Assembly: GCA_002633005.1 (NCBI GenBank)
Contig: NMRA01000113.1
Location: 903,194 to 967,193 of the forward strand
Source of the DNA: Phoronis australis
Lineage: Eukaryota > Phoronida > Phoronidae
Reading direction: 5' to 3'
Length of the DNA stretch: 64,000 nucleotides
Shown: piece after piece, positions 26,401-36,700 of the stretch
Layout: each line of letters begins with the position of its first letter
How positions within the stretch are numbered: position 1 is the first letter of the stretch
Program-made: the position numbers and the translations under genes
The notes under the pieces: generated by a model
Told to the model about the DNA's origin: nothing
The model's input: only the letters and a program-made list of their open reading frames with translations
The model's database searches: none

Positions 26401-27779
26401 ACCACATACAACTACTTACTCCATGCTCAAGAGGTTCAAGGTAAAGTTCTTCTCCAATTTTTGAAAGCGAATGAACAGCTCTGCCAAAAACTGCAAAACA
26501 CAAACAAAACAGTAAAACAACATCACATAAGCATATTCCTTATAGTTTAGAAACTTGAAGCAAAACCAAGATGCTAAAAAATTTACGTATTAAAAACACA
26601 CTTATAAACCTGCCTTCCATTAAAAATAACTTTTAGTTAAGAATACCATTATAAATTCGGGGTTTGTTTCTTGGTGACTTCAAAGAGAAAGAAATTTAGA
26701 CTTTTACGCTCATAATTCCAAATTGCTGAATAAAAGTTCAGTTCTGTATTTATGAGTGGCACAAAAATGCAATTAGTCTTATTCTGCAGTTAAACTTGTG
26801 GAACGATCATACACATCAACTTTGAGTGCCATGAAGTAGTGTCATCTGTTGGGCCAATTTGTTTTTGCCGATTCTTCAAGGATTACACAAAGTTCATAAT
26901 GACGGAATTACAAGAAATGAATCGATTCACATTTCAAGTAATTTTTGAGTAATTCAATATCAGCAAATATCAAAATTCTGGGGAAATTTTGTTTCTGTGA
27001 AGTTTGCCCTCATTTTTTCAACATGAAAATCAAGCCAATGGCACGTGCTCATGAAAAGTGTAGTGTTTTAAAATTTATAAGTCGGACTTAGTCTTTTAAT
27101 TAATACAAAAGTGACAGTGATGTTGAGCAAATGACATTCGTTGTGTTCTTTTAAACTTCTAAAACGGAAAAAGTAGGTGACATTTGAATGTTGGAGTAAC
27201 AAAAACTTTCACACAGTTGAACGTGCTAGATCATGATTTTGATTTAAGTTTCAACTTCATTGCAAGAGAACCGCAATTAAGAGTTGTGAACTGAAAAAGC
27301 TCGATTCGATAAAATTGCCAAATTTTACCCACGGAATAGCTGCACTGCGACATATGGCTAAATGCTAAAAACAGATAGCGACAATTGCCTCTTGGTTTAG
27401 ACGTTTGACCGTCGCTCGCGACCTGGGTTCAAGTCCAACGGAGACACTGAAATTTATAGCATCGTCTGCAGAGTGCAGGGGTATGGCACGTTTTACCGCA
27501 TGCAAGCACATCGTCTACTCACCAAGTAGAAGGTGAGATGCGTATTGGAAGAGAGTAGAGGTTTCTATGGAAATGTCATATCTCGAGTGTCTAATTAGTA
27601 CGATTTAAGCTATGCCAGGCTGAATGAGTGACACAAAATTGCAGAATGACTGACTGCATGGGTAAGTGTACGTCCACTGACACAGATGTTAAAAGAAGAT
27701 CACACTTTAGCCACATAAAGGTGGGGTCATGTTTACCCTATATACCTTTAACATTTTGACCAGGAATAATGCACTTCAT
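14481..27779 (-). CDS. RAD9: Cell cycle checkpoint control protein RAD9 (9-1-1 clamp subunit)
   Basis: Thirteen exons on the minus strand join without a phase conflict into 447 aa: 27779-27746, 26490-26420, 24668-24519, 24244-24130, 23674-23575, 23271-23165, 20969-20863, 20060-19996, 18669-18541, 18171-18094, 17746-17554, 17309-17223, 14588-14481 (stop TAA). RAD9 forms the RAD9-RAD1-HUS1 ring loaded at damaged DNA and recruits TopBP1 through its tail. Diagnostic matches to vertebrate RAD9 are the [11 protein letters not shown] start, [60 protein letters not shown] and the FKSLFFG tail block. The C-terminal [11 protein letters not shown] keeps the acidic CK2-type site that binds TopBP1 in human RAD9A, with Thr442 replacing Ser. 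Human RAD9A is 391 aa; the extra length is mostly in the linker after the clamp fold. Introns carry an LTR, SINE-like sequences and a dispersed repeat family. Confidence 0.95.
14700..16690 (+). repeat. Dispersed tandem-structured repeat family, large block in the last RAD9 intron
   Basis: About 2 kb of diverged repeating modules. The recurrent blocks are AAAATGGCCACCAGGTGG, CAAATCCATCC, TGCCAAATTTCATGAA followed by ATCCATCAAGG, an AATTGCCACTAGGGGG block, and AGATACAGCAGCGGA. The same blocks recur at about 22080-23050, 34590-35290 and 37280-37470 in this orientation, and at 30215-30690 and 52010-52330 in reverse, always in non-coding DNA. No long open frame or clear termini were found. It behaves like an old transposable-element family with internal periodicity. 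Confidence 0.65.
21230..22040 (+). mobile_element. LTR-like sequence with heat-shock elements, TATA box and polyA signal
   Basis: This lies in RAD9 intron 6, antisense to RAD9. In order: heat-shock-element patterns at 21375-21387 (perfect), 21439-21451, 21484-21496, 21534-21546 (perfect) and 21563-21575; TATAAATA at 21589-21596; a 21-bp direct repeat (AAGATCAAGTCAGTTCAAGAG type, three copies, about 21635-21695); AATAAA at 21931-21936; and a TGTAACA end at 21995-22001, followed by GCGCCCAACC, which resembles a primer-binding site. This U3-R-U5 order is what an LTR retrotransposon end shows. A duplication of about 60 bp covers the first two elements. The 5' boundary is uncertain, and no internal coding region follows (solo or truncated). 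Confidence 0.6.
22080..23060 (+). repeat. Dispersed repeat family, second block (RAD9 intron 6)
   Basis: The same module blocks as at 14700-16690 follow the LTR-like sequence directly: AAAATGGCCACTAG, AAATTTGATGAAAATCCATCC, ATTGCCACTTGGAAGC, AATTTCATGAAGATCC and GATACAGCAGCAGACGC. It ends close to RAD9 exon 6. Confidence 0.6.
25380..26170. repeat. Degenerate long tandem repeat in RAD9 intron 2
   Basis: Related segments recur three to four times. Each contains GGGGAAYCACTGATC or similar (25393, 25598, 25659 and 25947), then AGATGACCAGACAAG with AAGCAATTGTG, then GAGGAATGTGGCCTACCTGG. Spacing is irregular, about 200-290 bp. No coding potential was seen. Confidence 0.45.
27389..27445 (+). repeat. 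tRNA-derived SINE-like sequence
   Basis: Lies in RAD9 intron 1. It has an A-box-like TGGTTTAGACG and a B-box match GGTTCAAGTCC about 30 bp later, the spacing of a pol III internal promoter. Stem complementarity is poor, so it is not called a functional tRNA gene. Confidence 0.5.
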
Positions 27780-27914
27780 TTCCAGAAAAAGACCTTTAAC
27801 TTCAACATTTTGAAATTGCGCGGAAAATATCCTTCTTCGACAGGTGGCGCTTCCCCATTTCTATCCAATGCAGAGGCACGTGACAAAGTTCATTCGGCAC
27901 AGAGCTGAGGTAAA
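27780..27914. promoter_or_regulatory. Bidirectional promoter between RAD9 and VPS29
   Basis: Only 135 bp separate the RAD9 start codon (minus strand, 27777-27779) from the VPS29 start codon (plus, 27915-27917), so both 5' UTRs and core promoters must share it. Visible sites are a CCAAT box at 27865-27869, a palindromic E-box CACGTG at 27877-27882 in a GGCACGTGAC context (close to the TFEB/USF-type motif), and GCGCGGAAAA near 27818-27827, which is E2F-like but not an exact consensus. No TATA box is evident, as is usual for divergent housekeeping promoters. Confidence 0.75.
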
Positions 27915-30900
27915 ATGGTAAGTGTTCCGGAGATTTTCCGGCTTTATTGTTTGCTTTTACATGTTCATTCCTCACAATACCTTAATGCTGCATTTCACAC
28001 TCATCATAAAGTTAGTAAATTAATAGATTTATTGTCATAAACTTCGTGTAACCGCTTGAAAGTAGAGGAATTGTTGACCACAGATAGACACTCGAGCAAA
28101 ACATCCGGAAATGGTTGTTGAAGGGGCGTTTTTTAAATCTTATGCTAGTCTTTCCTACTCTCCCAGGGTTCCGAATTGTTATAATAAAACTACGTTGTTC
28201 AGGTATACCTGCTAGGCCTGACAAAGTGTACAGTGTGTTCAAGTTGAACGGAGTCAAGGACCTGTATGAGAGACTTCCTTGTGTTCACCTGTGTTGTGGT
28301 GGTAAAGGTACCAAGAGACGTTGATGACCTGTATGCGAGGCATCCTGGTGTTCACCTTCCTGGTGGCGTGCCCATTCGGTAGGGAAGGGGGGAATGTTGT
28401 AGTTGTGCTTCTGGTGAATCATATGAGCCTATGTTAGCTACTTGCTAACGGGCAATTGCCTATTTGCTGAATGGTTAGCACACTTGCCGGTTTTATGGGG
28501 TGTCGCTGGTTCGATCCCCAGGTTGGGTAATCTCGGCTATTACTACAACATCATTCGTCCTTTATCTTTCTGTGGTGTCTTGTGATTTGTCAGTTTTATG
28601 GTTCCCGGATGCTTGTTTTATTGAGACTGCTGGCAGGAACCCTGCTGGCAGTCTTTCAGCAAGCAATCAGGATGTCAGGGATGGGCATCTGGATTGGGTT
28701 TTACCTGAAGCTTGAATAGCTGTGTTTTAACTGGTGAGTGCTTCTAGAGGCCTAGCTAGTGAACCTGCAGTAATACAACACAGTAAATAAAGTCCCGAGT
28801 CGGACTTGACAGGCCGAACATTGCGGGTTTTTATTTGGTTACCTGGCTTATATGTGGGACATACGGAAACTGTCAGACAGTTGAATCACAAAATAAGGTC
28901 AATGATGTTGACGATTACAACATTCCTCCCTTCCCTAAAAAGAAGTGAGGCCCACCCATGACATTCAGAGAACCCCTCTCTGTCGACTATGCTAAATACT
29001 CTATTTTCCCTGCTCAGGTGCACTGTTTATTGAATGATGACTGAGTATGGAAAACACTGATTTCGCTAATCTCAGATAATAGAGAAGTGTTTTCCGTGTT
29101 CAGTCATCATGCAGTAACCAGTGTATCAGTGCTGAGTAAATACAATAGAATAATAGCAGTGTGAAAGGATCATGTGACATGTCATGAAACATCTGTTTCA
29201 GTTGGTGCACTTGTTGTATATCAGGGTTCATACTGTGTTCATGTTGTATATCTGTTTCGGTTGGTGCAATTGTTGTATATCAGCGTTCATACTGTGTTCA
29301 TGTTGTATAATTTGTTTCAGTTGGTGCACGTGTTGTATATCAGTGTTATACTGTGTTCATGTTGTATATCTGTTTCGGTTGGTGCACTTGTTGTATATCA
29401 GCGTTCATACTGTGTTAATGATGTATAATCTGTTTCAGTTGGTTCGCTTGTTGTATATCAGTGTTCATACTGTGTTCATGTGGTATATCTGTTTCAGTTG
29501 ATGCACTTGTTGTATATCAGTGTTCATACTGTGCTTATGTTGTATATCTGTTTCATTTGGTGCACTTGTTGCACATCAGTGTTCATGCTGTGTTCACTTT
29601 ATGTATTTGTTTCAGTTGGTGCTTGTGTTAGGAGACCTTCATATTCCCCACCGTACACACAGTTTGCCAGCAAAGTTCAAGAAACTTCTCGTACCTGGCA
29701 AGATACAGCACATTCTTTGCACTGGCAATCTGTGCACAAAAGAATCCTTTGATTACTTGAAGACGTTAGCCAGTGATGTGCACGTGGTTAGGGGGGATTT
29801 TGATGAGGTGAGTTGTTACTTAACATACTGAATAGAAGATTTTGTGTTCTTCACCTCGGCAATTTTGTGCTAAGTAGTCTCTGAAGCATGCAGTTTTATA
29901 CAGATCTGCATTAACTGTGAAATGTCACTATCTGAATAGTAGCCTCTTATTGAAATTTCAGAATTTTAACTACCCGGAGCAGAAAGTAGTAACTGTTGGA
30001 CAGTTCAGGATTGGTTTATGTCATGGCCACCAGGTGGTACCATGGGGTGACATTGAAAGCCTTGCCATGGTTCAACGACAGCTTGATGTAGACATTCTCA
30101 TTTCTGGTCACACACACAAGTTTGAAGCTTATGAACGGGAAAATAAATTCTACATCAATCCTGGCTCAGCAACAGGAGCATACAATGCGTTAGACAGGTA
30201 ACCCAGTGATTTTTATACGCCCACATATGTTTATAGTCGTCATCTCCCTCTGGGTATCCAAGGTGTGTCCCTTGCAGGATTTTCATGTGTTTGACTATTG
30301 CTGTGCTGCTAAGTCGTGACTATATTTTTTGTATTAGGCAATTCCTTGATGGATCGTTATGAAATTTGGCAAATGTGGGCAGTGCCTCTTGAAAAGTTTT
30401 GGAAGGCCATGTCCTGTTGTGCACCCCCTAGTGGAAAATTTAGTATTTTTATGTACCTTGTTGCAGTTAGCCTAGTTACTTGCTAAACGACTGAACCTTC
30501 TGCAGGATCTTAAATTAAATTTAGCATCTGTGTTTATATAAAGTTGACAATGGATGATGATGACTTTTGGGTGGATTCGACAAACACTGTGCCTCCTAGT
30601 GGCAATTTTATTTTTCTCTGTTTTCCTCCATTTCTCTGAAATTCCTTAACGGATTTTTATTGGCATTGTGAGTCTCACCAGCATGTTGCCAATTCAGTAG
30701 ACATAGATAGATCACCTAATAGAGATAAACTTTGTATGAAAGAATCCTTGGCCATTCAGGCTAACAAAGCTCCTCAGTCACACAATCAGCAGTAGAAATC
30801 TGTTTGGTGGTTTGCTGTGCTGATTATGCTTGCTGGTTGTTCAGTTAGTTTAGTGCTTGACACTATACATAGGTTTATTGTCTTGATAATGCTTTAGTGT

Positions 30901-31474
30901 GTAAAGCGAAACGTTGAACATGAAAATCTATGATGTTGCGCTGACTTTTAAATTTCTTTCTATGATGTGGCCAAAATCTGATTTAGTCAGAATTCATCGT
31001 TTTGAATTGTTCAAAAGCTAAACATTGTTATGAATGCCCAAAATTTCTGGAACGTTTCCTTATGGCAGGTAAAATTTATTACTGAACTGAAAAGTGATTA
31101 AGCATTTATTTAGTGCTTTTCTTCTTTTATGAAAAAACTCCTTGCCCTCCATTTTGCATCCTCAACCTATGAGATTTTACTACAGTACCACCAGTTGTGA
31201 ACCAGTTTGAGAATGGCCTGGTTCTCTGCTTCAACTGCAGACGATTGTTGATCCCTAATGCCCTCCTATTTCTTCAATGATCTTCACTATCATTTTCTGT
31301 TGATATATGCTTTCTAGTGGCATCGTCACCATTATCTTTCTTTGCTTGCATTGCAGCAATGTGGTGGCATCATTTGTTCTTCTCGACATTCAGCAGTCCA
31401 CAGTTGTAGCCTACGTTTATCAACTGATCGGTGAGGAAGTCAAAGTAGAGAGGATAGAATACAAGAAGAACTGA
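27915..31474 (+). CDS. VPS29: VPS29, retromer complex subunit
   Basis: Exons: 27915-27917 (the ATG alone), 29616-29807, 29962-30197, 31357-31474 (stop TGA). They encode exactly 182 aa, the length of human VPS29. VPS29 is the metallophosphoesterase-fold subunit of retromer (VPS35-VPS29-VPS26) and the related retriever complex, acting in endosomal recycling. The fold motifs are all present: GDLHIPHR (Asp8, His10), TGN, GDFDE, HGHQ and SGHTHKFE, followed by [12 protein letters not shown]. Near identity to vertebrate VPS29 runs through all exons. Exon 1 is a single codon ending at a strong GTAAGT donor; the first intron (1.7 kb) contains a SINE-like sequence and a minisatellite that overlaps the exon 2 acceptor. 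A polyA signal AATAAA is at 31964-31969. Confidence 0.97.
28465..28535 (+). repeat. tRNA-derived SINE-like sequence
   Basis: In VPS29 intron 1. It has an A-box-like TGGTTAGCACACTTG followed 30 bp later by a perfect B box GGTTCGATCCC (28508-28518). The flanking few hundred bases probably belong to the same element, but its ends are not clear. Confidence 0.6.
29190..29625 (+). repeat. 59-bp minisatellite containing the VPS29 intron 1 acceptor
   Basis: Seven units of 58-60 bp precede exon 2, and the eighth unit is the true junction. Each unit carries a TGTTTCAG-like acceptor plus the first bases of exon 2 (TTGGTGC). The acceptor trinucleotide ends at 29201, 29260, 29320, 29378, 29438, 29497, 29556 and, in the real site, 29615. 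Four upstream copies keep CAG; three are altered to CGG or CAT. Units therefore contain decoy 3' splice sites. Confidence 0.9.
30215..30690 (-). repeat. Dispersed repeat family, reverse-oriented copy in VPS29 intron 3
   Basis: Starts with CGCCCACATATG and contains TTCCTTGATGG, GAAATTTGGCAAATG, GCACCCCCTAGTGG and ATTCCTTAACGGATTTTTAT, which are reverse complements of the modules in RAD9 introns. Confidence 0.55.
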
Positions 31475-33780
31475 AACATAAACTGTATGCAGGAGACTTT
31501 ATATGAGAGAACGTTCATGGAGATGATATTGAAGGCTGAGGATTACCAGAGAAAGTGGTAGAGCACATGAGGAGTGCAATCAATTTTACATTGTCAACTA
31601 GTTGATTTTGTTTAGAAATAATAGATCAACAGCAGTCATTGCTGCAGTGGCGTAGTATGAAATTCGTTGCTCAGTGCGTTATGGTATAACTAATTCACTA
31701 CTGGGCTGTAGTATTGGTCCAGGCCAGGATGACCTAGGTAGAATGTTGACATGTTCATGGGGATTATTATCTTTGATCCCATTCTGTTCGTGATCGAGTG
31801 ACATGTTCTATTGGACTTTCCTGCTACAGCAGTGTTCCTGTCCAGCTCTGACTTCATCACTGCTTCGTTCAATGCACAAGTAATTGAATATGCACACTCT
31901 TTTCATTGATCATGGTTACAAAACTAAATTTGAATTGTAAATACTGTAAATATGTTGTCACCCAATAAAAGGATCCTTGTGATTTGTTAGATGTAATCTG
32001 GTACTGTCTAGCTTACTGAGGTTTTCCACGGGCTGTTTTAACGACCCCTCTTTTAATTCCAGCTGGTGATTTACAGCCTTACTAGACACATAAATATGTC
32101 CTCACTTATCATTTGTACATAGATCAGCTGAGACTATAAAAACATCTACGTTGGACAAGCAACGAATAGACACTCATAATCCGACAAATCCCTTTCACGG
32201 AGCCCACAAATTTCACAATGCACTTGCACTCATTTGTACTGTCTTGAAACTTTGCTATTCCAAAGGGTGACAAAAATTACGAGAAATCTGCTACCCAACA
32301 GTTTTTTCAAATGATGCACTCCCACAAGCCTATGAAAGGGAGTTAAAAGGCTCACTGACCTGTCGACCGTGTTCATAGTAAATGGTATAAATGAAGTGCA
32401 CCCGATAATAATGAGCAAATGAGAGATTTGTTGATGCCAGCTGATGCACTAATTAATAGTCATTGGCAACCAACAGTAATCGGCTAAACACTATGCTCAC
32501 CTCATCTGCATGCTGTGAGGATTAATGTTTGCGATGTGACATTCGCCTGGGTGTCTCCCGAGAAAAATCTTCGCTGTTCATTTTGCCACAGACACAAATT
32601 ATAAGCCGAGTTCCTTTGCATTTCAAGATGAGTAAATAATTTAAAATATGTGGTTCGAAAACCCAGTAATTTGTGTAGTCTCGCAGAATCCAGATACAAT
32701 GTAAGCCTATGATATATGACTGAACTATCACACGATATGGCTTAATACAAGTATTCTTTGCTCCTTTGATGACTATCTGAAAAGTGAAACTTGGATGCAA
32801 TCAACAACATTTTTTCAATGACTTTTGTTGAATTACATTCCTTGTAATAAAACAAAATTCTTTATTTTCAACATTGCCTGCAGCAATCACAAGATATGGG
32901 AATCTTAAACTCTAAATATAGAATGCTAGGAACTCCCTCATTTTTCAGTGATTCACAACATGCTCATTGGATACATTGTTCGTCTATTTCCGTGTGACGT
33001 TACCATATACATTACTACATATAGTAATATCAGTTTTTGCAATGCATTAGGTGGGTTTTAACATTTTTGAATGAATTGAAATTTCCAATAGGCTATCCCG
33101 TCAAACTCCAAGGTTATGTGAATAGGCACTGATATCTTGGCAATCGTCTCAATCACATCTGTTCAATGTAATCATTACATCTTAAATCATTGAGTTTGCA
33201 CACTTCAAACTAAGACCTAGTTCTCTATGCTACTACGACAGCCTTGTGGTACAGTGATTTATATTTAAGCTATAATAAGCTCGCATATAACAAAAGTATC
33301 ATAGCGTGTGCATTTGACAGTAACATGCACACTTTCGCTTTGGTGACTAGGCAGTGAAAGCAAGATGCCATGAAAATTATCAATCGGATACGATTGGTTA
33401 AAAAGCGTGTTGCTTGGAAACGGGTTTCCTCCAAGTTTAAGGAAGTGGCAAGGAGCTTTAGTATGTCTAAAAAATTAAAATTAGTGGATTGATTGTTTGA
33501 ATACGGCGAGCAGTGAAGTTAACGGTGAGTGGTCACTGTGGAAGAAAGAAATATAATCTTCAATGCATACGCCAGTATGGTTCCAGGCTATTGAAAAACA
33601 GTTTCAGTTCCTTAAAATTGTGTTAGAAAAGACAAAGGTCTGATTTGGCGACACGAAAACGTTTCTCAAGCTCTACGCACGCGCACACGCACACACTGTC
33701 ACATAGCATGGTAGGAAAAATGCCGAATATTGTATCGAATGAGCGTGGTTCACAATGATAGACGTCTACAAAGTCTTCTG
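31475..33780. other. Intergenic region between convergent VPS29 and RUSF1 3' ends
   Basis: It contains the VPS29 3' UTR (AATAAA at 31964-31969) and a likely polyA signal for the minus-strand RUSF1 gene (TTTATT at 32861-32866). The rest is AT-rich, with a short CA-rich run near 33685. No coding exon or recognisable repeat was seen. Confidence 0.5.
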
Positions 33781-36700
33781 TCACCAGATTGCTCTCCATT
33801 CATTGACAGGGAAAAGAACGTGAGAAGTAGTCCATCCATTAAGTTCCAGGTTCTTTACAAATGTCCCAAATGTAGCTTCAGCAAAGTAGAGACTCGATGC
33901 CACTAAAGCCCTTGTATTGCCTGAAAGAAAAAATGTGACTGGTTCATTTGAATTGAGCACAGGGTATAAATCTTTCAAGAGCCCTAGTGAGCGCTTAACA
34001 TTTAAAATTACATTTGCTTTGTGTTTAATGTAAAAAAATGACTTTGGTCTTTTCAGCTTATAAAATCAGTCTCGTAACATTCCTTACTGTCATTGGGCTT
34101 GATTTGTGTTCTCATGAGTATCAAAACCAACAGCGACTGAGAAAAATATTTCAGTGTTTACTTATAGGGTTGGCCAATCCTGAAATTGCAGAATCAAAAT
34201 GGGGTGCTAATGAAGTACTTTCAGAAACGAATTGCCATGATGGCGCTGCAACCAAGTCTGATACAAGTCGTCAGCCAGTCATGACTGAAAAAAGTACATT
34301 AGCCCTGTAAGTCAACGTCACGACTGAAGCATAACATAATGTCTTTTTTGTAAGTCCAAACATTTCCTGCATGCATTTGCCATAACTTTCAACTTTGATG
34401 TGAACAACTCTATCATTTTGCACAATAATTAATAGGTTACTTCAACAAGAAATCCAGTGGAGTTCATCTATTCTGTGATTTATGTGAATGCGTGAAGACA
34501 AGGATGTGCAAATGATCTGCACTGAAAAGACATTTTTCTCAGATTTTAAACATCACAATTAAGCATACACTGAGAGGCGCACACCAAAAGTGGATATTAA
34601 CCTAACAAAATTGCCACTAGAGGGCACAGCATAAGTCAAAACTCTGGGCTGTGCAAAAATGCGTAAGTGCTGCTCTCTCATAGGGTAAAATCTGATGAGT
34701 CAAATTTGTGCATTAATATCCTTTATCGAACTTGGCTGATATTGAGGCAAAGAAGAAACTAAGACTGCCAAGAGGAAGTTTAGCAAAAGTCAAAATTATC
34801 ACAAAATCAACATAACAGAAAGACTTTCATCAATAGAAACAATAGAAAAGCATTTGTAACATTTCATAACAATTCTTAAAACCATTTGACAGAAAGAAAG
34901 GCAAATGCCAAAATCGACACCAAAATGCTAAAATTACCATTAGGGGGTGCAGAACATGTCAGCTGCGCAAAATTGTGCAAAATTCAGCAGGCACTGTCTT
35001 CTTCTTTAAAGCACATTTGTCAAATTTCATGAAGAGCGTCCAATTACATTAAGTTACAGATGTAATCACCAATTGCTTTGTCATTCACATGTCCCTACAT
35101 AGTTATCTCCCTTGTATGATACAATTTTCTCACCGCAATGTTTTGAGGTTTTCATCCTTGTTGTTGGAATAAACGTTTTGAACATTATAAGCTTCAGAGC
35201 AAACACATCTTCCATATTTCAAGAAGATCCAGCACCAGACATCAGACAGACGACAATATGCGACTACTTGTCAGTGCATAAAAGTAAGGGCTGGGCATTA
35301 AACTGAATGTCACCGTTAACCAGGACGGCAACTGTGCTTGTGTGGTATCTTTCATTTTCTCACAACTTGATGCACGAGAACATTAACTCCCAAATTTCAA
35401 CATGCTTATCTCTTGTTTTTATAACATTAAACTATAAATGGCTTACTTTCTTGTGCATCGTCATACATCCTTTCTATCCTGTGATCCGCTGTCAATCCTG
35501 TCATCTGGACTAAAGTGTTCACATTTGCTCTGGATGACGTATAAACAAACTCTATCAACTCGGCCTGGTAACAGCTCTGTAGTATGTCCACTACATCACA
35601 TGACTCGTGCAAAACAATGTTGATAAGCTCTGTCAAAAATTAAGTTACTCTTTTCAGATAGTATGCAATAAAAATTGAATAAGATCACAAAAGCATGCCC
35701 AAGGTCTGTATGCACAGGAGCATGAAATATCGTCATGTGCATTTTGTTAAAAACTGCGCTGTCATGTCATTCGAGTCGATTGAAGGATTCATTTAAGAAA
35801 GAATGGAAAGCAGAATAAAAAAGTTACACAAAATTCCAATCAGAACAGTTGTACTAACTATAGTTGTATTACAACTGAAAAACAGGAAAATTACATGAAA
35901 ATTAATTATTTCTTAACTGCATGGATTTTAAGTAACCAATTGGTTCACAGTTGTATTTCCACTCCTATTCAACTGCTTAACAGTATTTCAACTTCTGTTC
36001 AATAACATTTCAACTGCTGTTCAACTACAATGCAACTACAGTTCTCGGTACACAATCAAATTTTATGTTACTTAAATCTCTAGTACATGCAAGCAGTTAA
36101 ATTTCCAAAGTAAAGCCCCTTGTTTAGGAATAATTTATGTGCGTTGTGTAGGTGGTACAAACTCATGTATGTGTATACAAAAAAAAACACATCAGTCACT
36201 GATTCAACAGATCTGCAGCACCACCTACTGGCATTTTAATGTGCACCTCTGTTTGCTAACTACTCGAGTGGTCCTAGTCACATTCATACAGTAAGCTTGA
36301 TTACGCTCATGCATGTCTGTCTGCATTCTCTGCAAATGTTGTGGTTATTATAAACAGGGTAGAGGAGATGATGTAGTTAGGGAGTTTAACTCTCCTTAAC
36401 AAATGACCCTTGTTATTCTAAGTCTAAATTTCAACTGTCTTTCAAAAGAAAATGTTGGAAGTCTAAACTTAAACTGTTATTCAACTGAGTTTCTACTGCC
36501 GTGCAATTGCGTCTTACATAACCAAGTGGTTTGGAATTCAATTTCAACTGGTGATTCTAAGTAAATAAACAGTTATTTTGAAATTTCACTACAGTTGAAA
36601 TACAACCATGAAATAACTAAAACTCAATATTCATTTTTTGTATGAGATAGCCCTTTCTAAATAATTTCCACTTACTCTTTTCATTGTCCACATTCAGGAG

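Noticed and set aside
28465-28535. Functional tRNA gene
   Set aside because: The A and B boxes are present but no cloverleaf stems or acceptor stem could be paired; a SINE head is more likely.
29174-29752. Repetitive Cys/Tyr-rich proteins from overlapping plus-strand frames
   Set aside because: They are translations of the 59-bp intronic minisatellite; the 59-bp period shifts the frame at each unit.
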